Source: an uncultured Actinomycetes bacterium (GTDB lineage Bacteria > Actinomycetota > Actinomycetes > Nanopelagicales > Nanopelagicaceae). From it: 24,772 nucleotides of DNA. Position 1 is the first letter of the stretch; each line of letters starts with the position of its first letter. The notes under the pieces were generated by a model that had not been told where the DNA came from, ran no database searches, and saw nothing but the letters and a program-made list of their open reading frames with translations. The stretch covers positions 1 to 24,772 of the forward strand of contig CAIMUD010000063.1 in assembly GCA_903844585.1 (NCBI GenBank). Direction: 5' to 3'. Both the position numbers and the translations under genes were made by a program. Shown in pieces: positions 24,234 through 24,772 of the stretch.

Positions 24234-24772
24234 TGAAAATAGTTCTTGCAGGCGGAGGCACGGCAGGCCATATCGAACCAGCGCTTGCAACTGCACGTGA
24301 ATGGAGTAAATCTCACCCAGATTGCGATCTAATTTTTCTAGGCACAAGCGGTGGTCTTGAAGAGAAATTGGTCCCAGAGGCTGGATACGAACTTTCACTC
24401 ATTACAAAGGTTCGAATACCTCGCAAAGTTTCTACTTCTCTTTTTAAGATTCCATTTTCTTTCGTATCCGCCTTCACCCAATGTCGTCGAGCGATTAAAG
24501 GCGCTAACTTGCTCGTAGGTTTTGGGGGATATGTTTCAGGACCTGCCTATTTTGCGGCGAAAAGTTTGCAAGTTCCAATTGTTATTCATGAGGCTAATGC
24601 CAAGCCCGGAATTGCAAATAAATTTGGTGCGCTCTTTACAAAATATTTGGCTGTTGCACAGGGCGTTGAGAGTGGTGCATTTAGCGAGGCGCTCATAACT
24701 GGCCTTCCACTTCGCAGCGACGTTGGGTTGGCTTTAATTTCTGCCAAGGCGAATTGGAACCAAGCCCGATTA
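24233..24772 (+). CDS. murG: Lipid II synthase MurG, N-terminal 180 residues (cut by window edge)
   Basis: UDP-GlcNAc transferase that converts lipid I to lipid II on the cytoplasmic membrane face. The frame from ATG 24233 is open to the end of the window. It shows the MurG glycine loop AGGGTAGHIEPALA at residues 6-19, FLGTSGGLEEKLVPEAG, VGFGGYVSGPAYFAA, and HEANAKPGIANKFGA, all typical of the N-terminal acceptor domain. The start shares one base with the ftsW stop. The UDP-GlcNAc-binding half lies outside the window. Confidence 0.95.
   Translation, partial: MKIVLAGGGTAGHIEPALATAREWSKSHPDCDLIFLGTSGGLEEKLVPEAGYELSLITKVRIPRKVSTSLFKIPFSFVSAFTQCRRAIKGANLLVGFGGYVSGPAYFAAKSLQVPIVIHEANAKPGIANKFGALFTKYLAVAQGVESGAFSEALITGLPLRSDVGLALISAKANWNQARL

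Noticed and set aside
1..24772. CRISPR arrays, insertion sequences, prophage genes, toxin-antitoxin pairs, tRNA or rRNA genes.
   Set aside because: No regularly spaced long repeats, transposase or integrase motifs, or cloverleaf-like sequences were recognised. The only tandem-like repeat is the GTGG array at mraZ.

Overview
The window looks like chromosomal DNA of an actinobacterium of moderate GC content (roughly mid-40s percent by eye). The gene set resembles small freshwater lineages of the acI / Nanopelagicales type, but that placement is an inference. Supporting signs are a DUF3040 protein, an actinobacterial division and cell-wall (dcw) cluster that starts with mraZ, an RNA matching the actinobacterial mraW motif, a TCGAAC-N4-GTTCGA LexA box, and many apparently leaderless genes. 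Genes are packed tightly and no stretch over 300 bases lacks a gene. I saw no insertion sequence, CRISPR array, tRNA or rRNA.

Region 1 (1-8325) is largely carotenoid biosynthesis in two minus-strand operons. The first is crtE-crtI-crtB, with crtB cut by the window edge, and it makes GGPP, phytoene and lycopene-type carotene. The second is crtA-cruF-glycosyltransferase-crtD, which carries the activities needed to hydrate, desaturate, ketolate and glycosylate an acyclic psi end. Between them lie metF and a CDP-alcohol phosphatidyltransferase on the plus strand. The likely product is a glycosylated keto-carotenoid. No cyclase or rhodopsin gene is present in the window.

Region 2 (8341-12018) holds a DUF4389 membrane protein, a minus-strand run of TauE/SafE permease, YbaK-type deacylase and a SulP transporter without a STAS domain, then a DoxX membrane protein. 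DoxX has its own promoter covered by a perfect 24-bp palindrome, and a strong hairpin terminator follows it.

Region 3 (12102-13770) holds dinB under a perfect LexA box and a DUF3040 gene that ends in a terminator.

Region 4 (13817-24772) is the dcw cluster: mraZ behind a long array of 10-bp-phased GTGG boxes, the mraW RNA, then rsmH, ftsL, ftsI, murE, murF, mraY, murD, ftsW and a partial murG. From rsmH on, every gene overlaps or abuts the next, so it reads as one transcription and translation unit making lipid II and septal peptidoglycan of the meso-DAP type.

The most interesting signals are regulatory. Seven genes have TANNNT exactly six bases before the start codon. Two divergent pairs (crtE/metF and crtA/DUF4389) share overlapping -10 elements in gaps of only 22 and 15 bp. 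Other notable signals are the extended MraZ box array, the mraW RNA and the DoxX palindrome.
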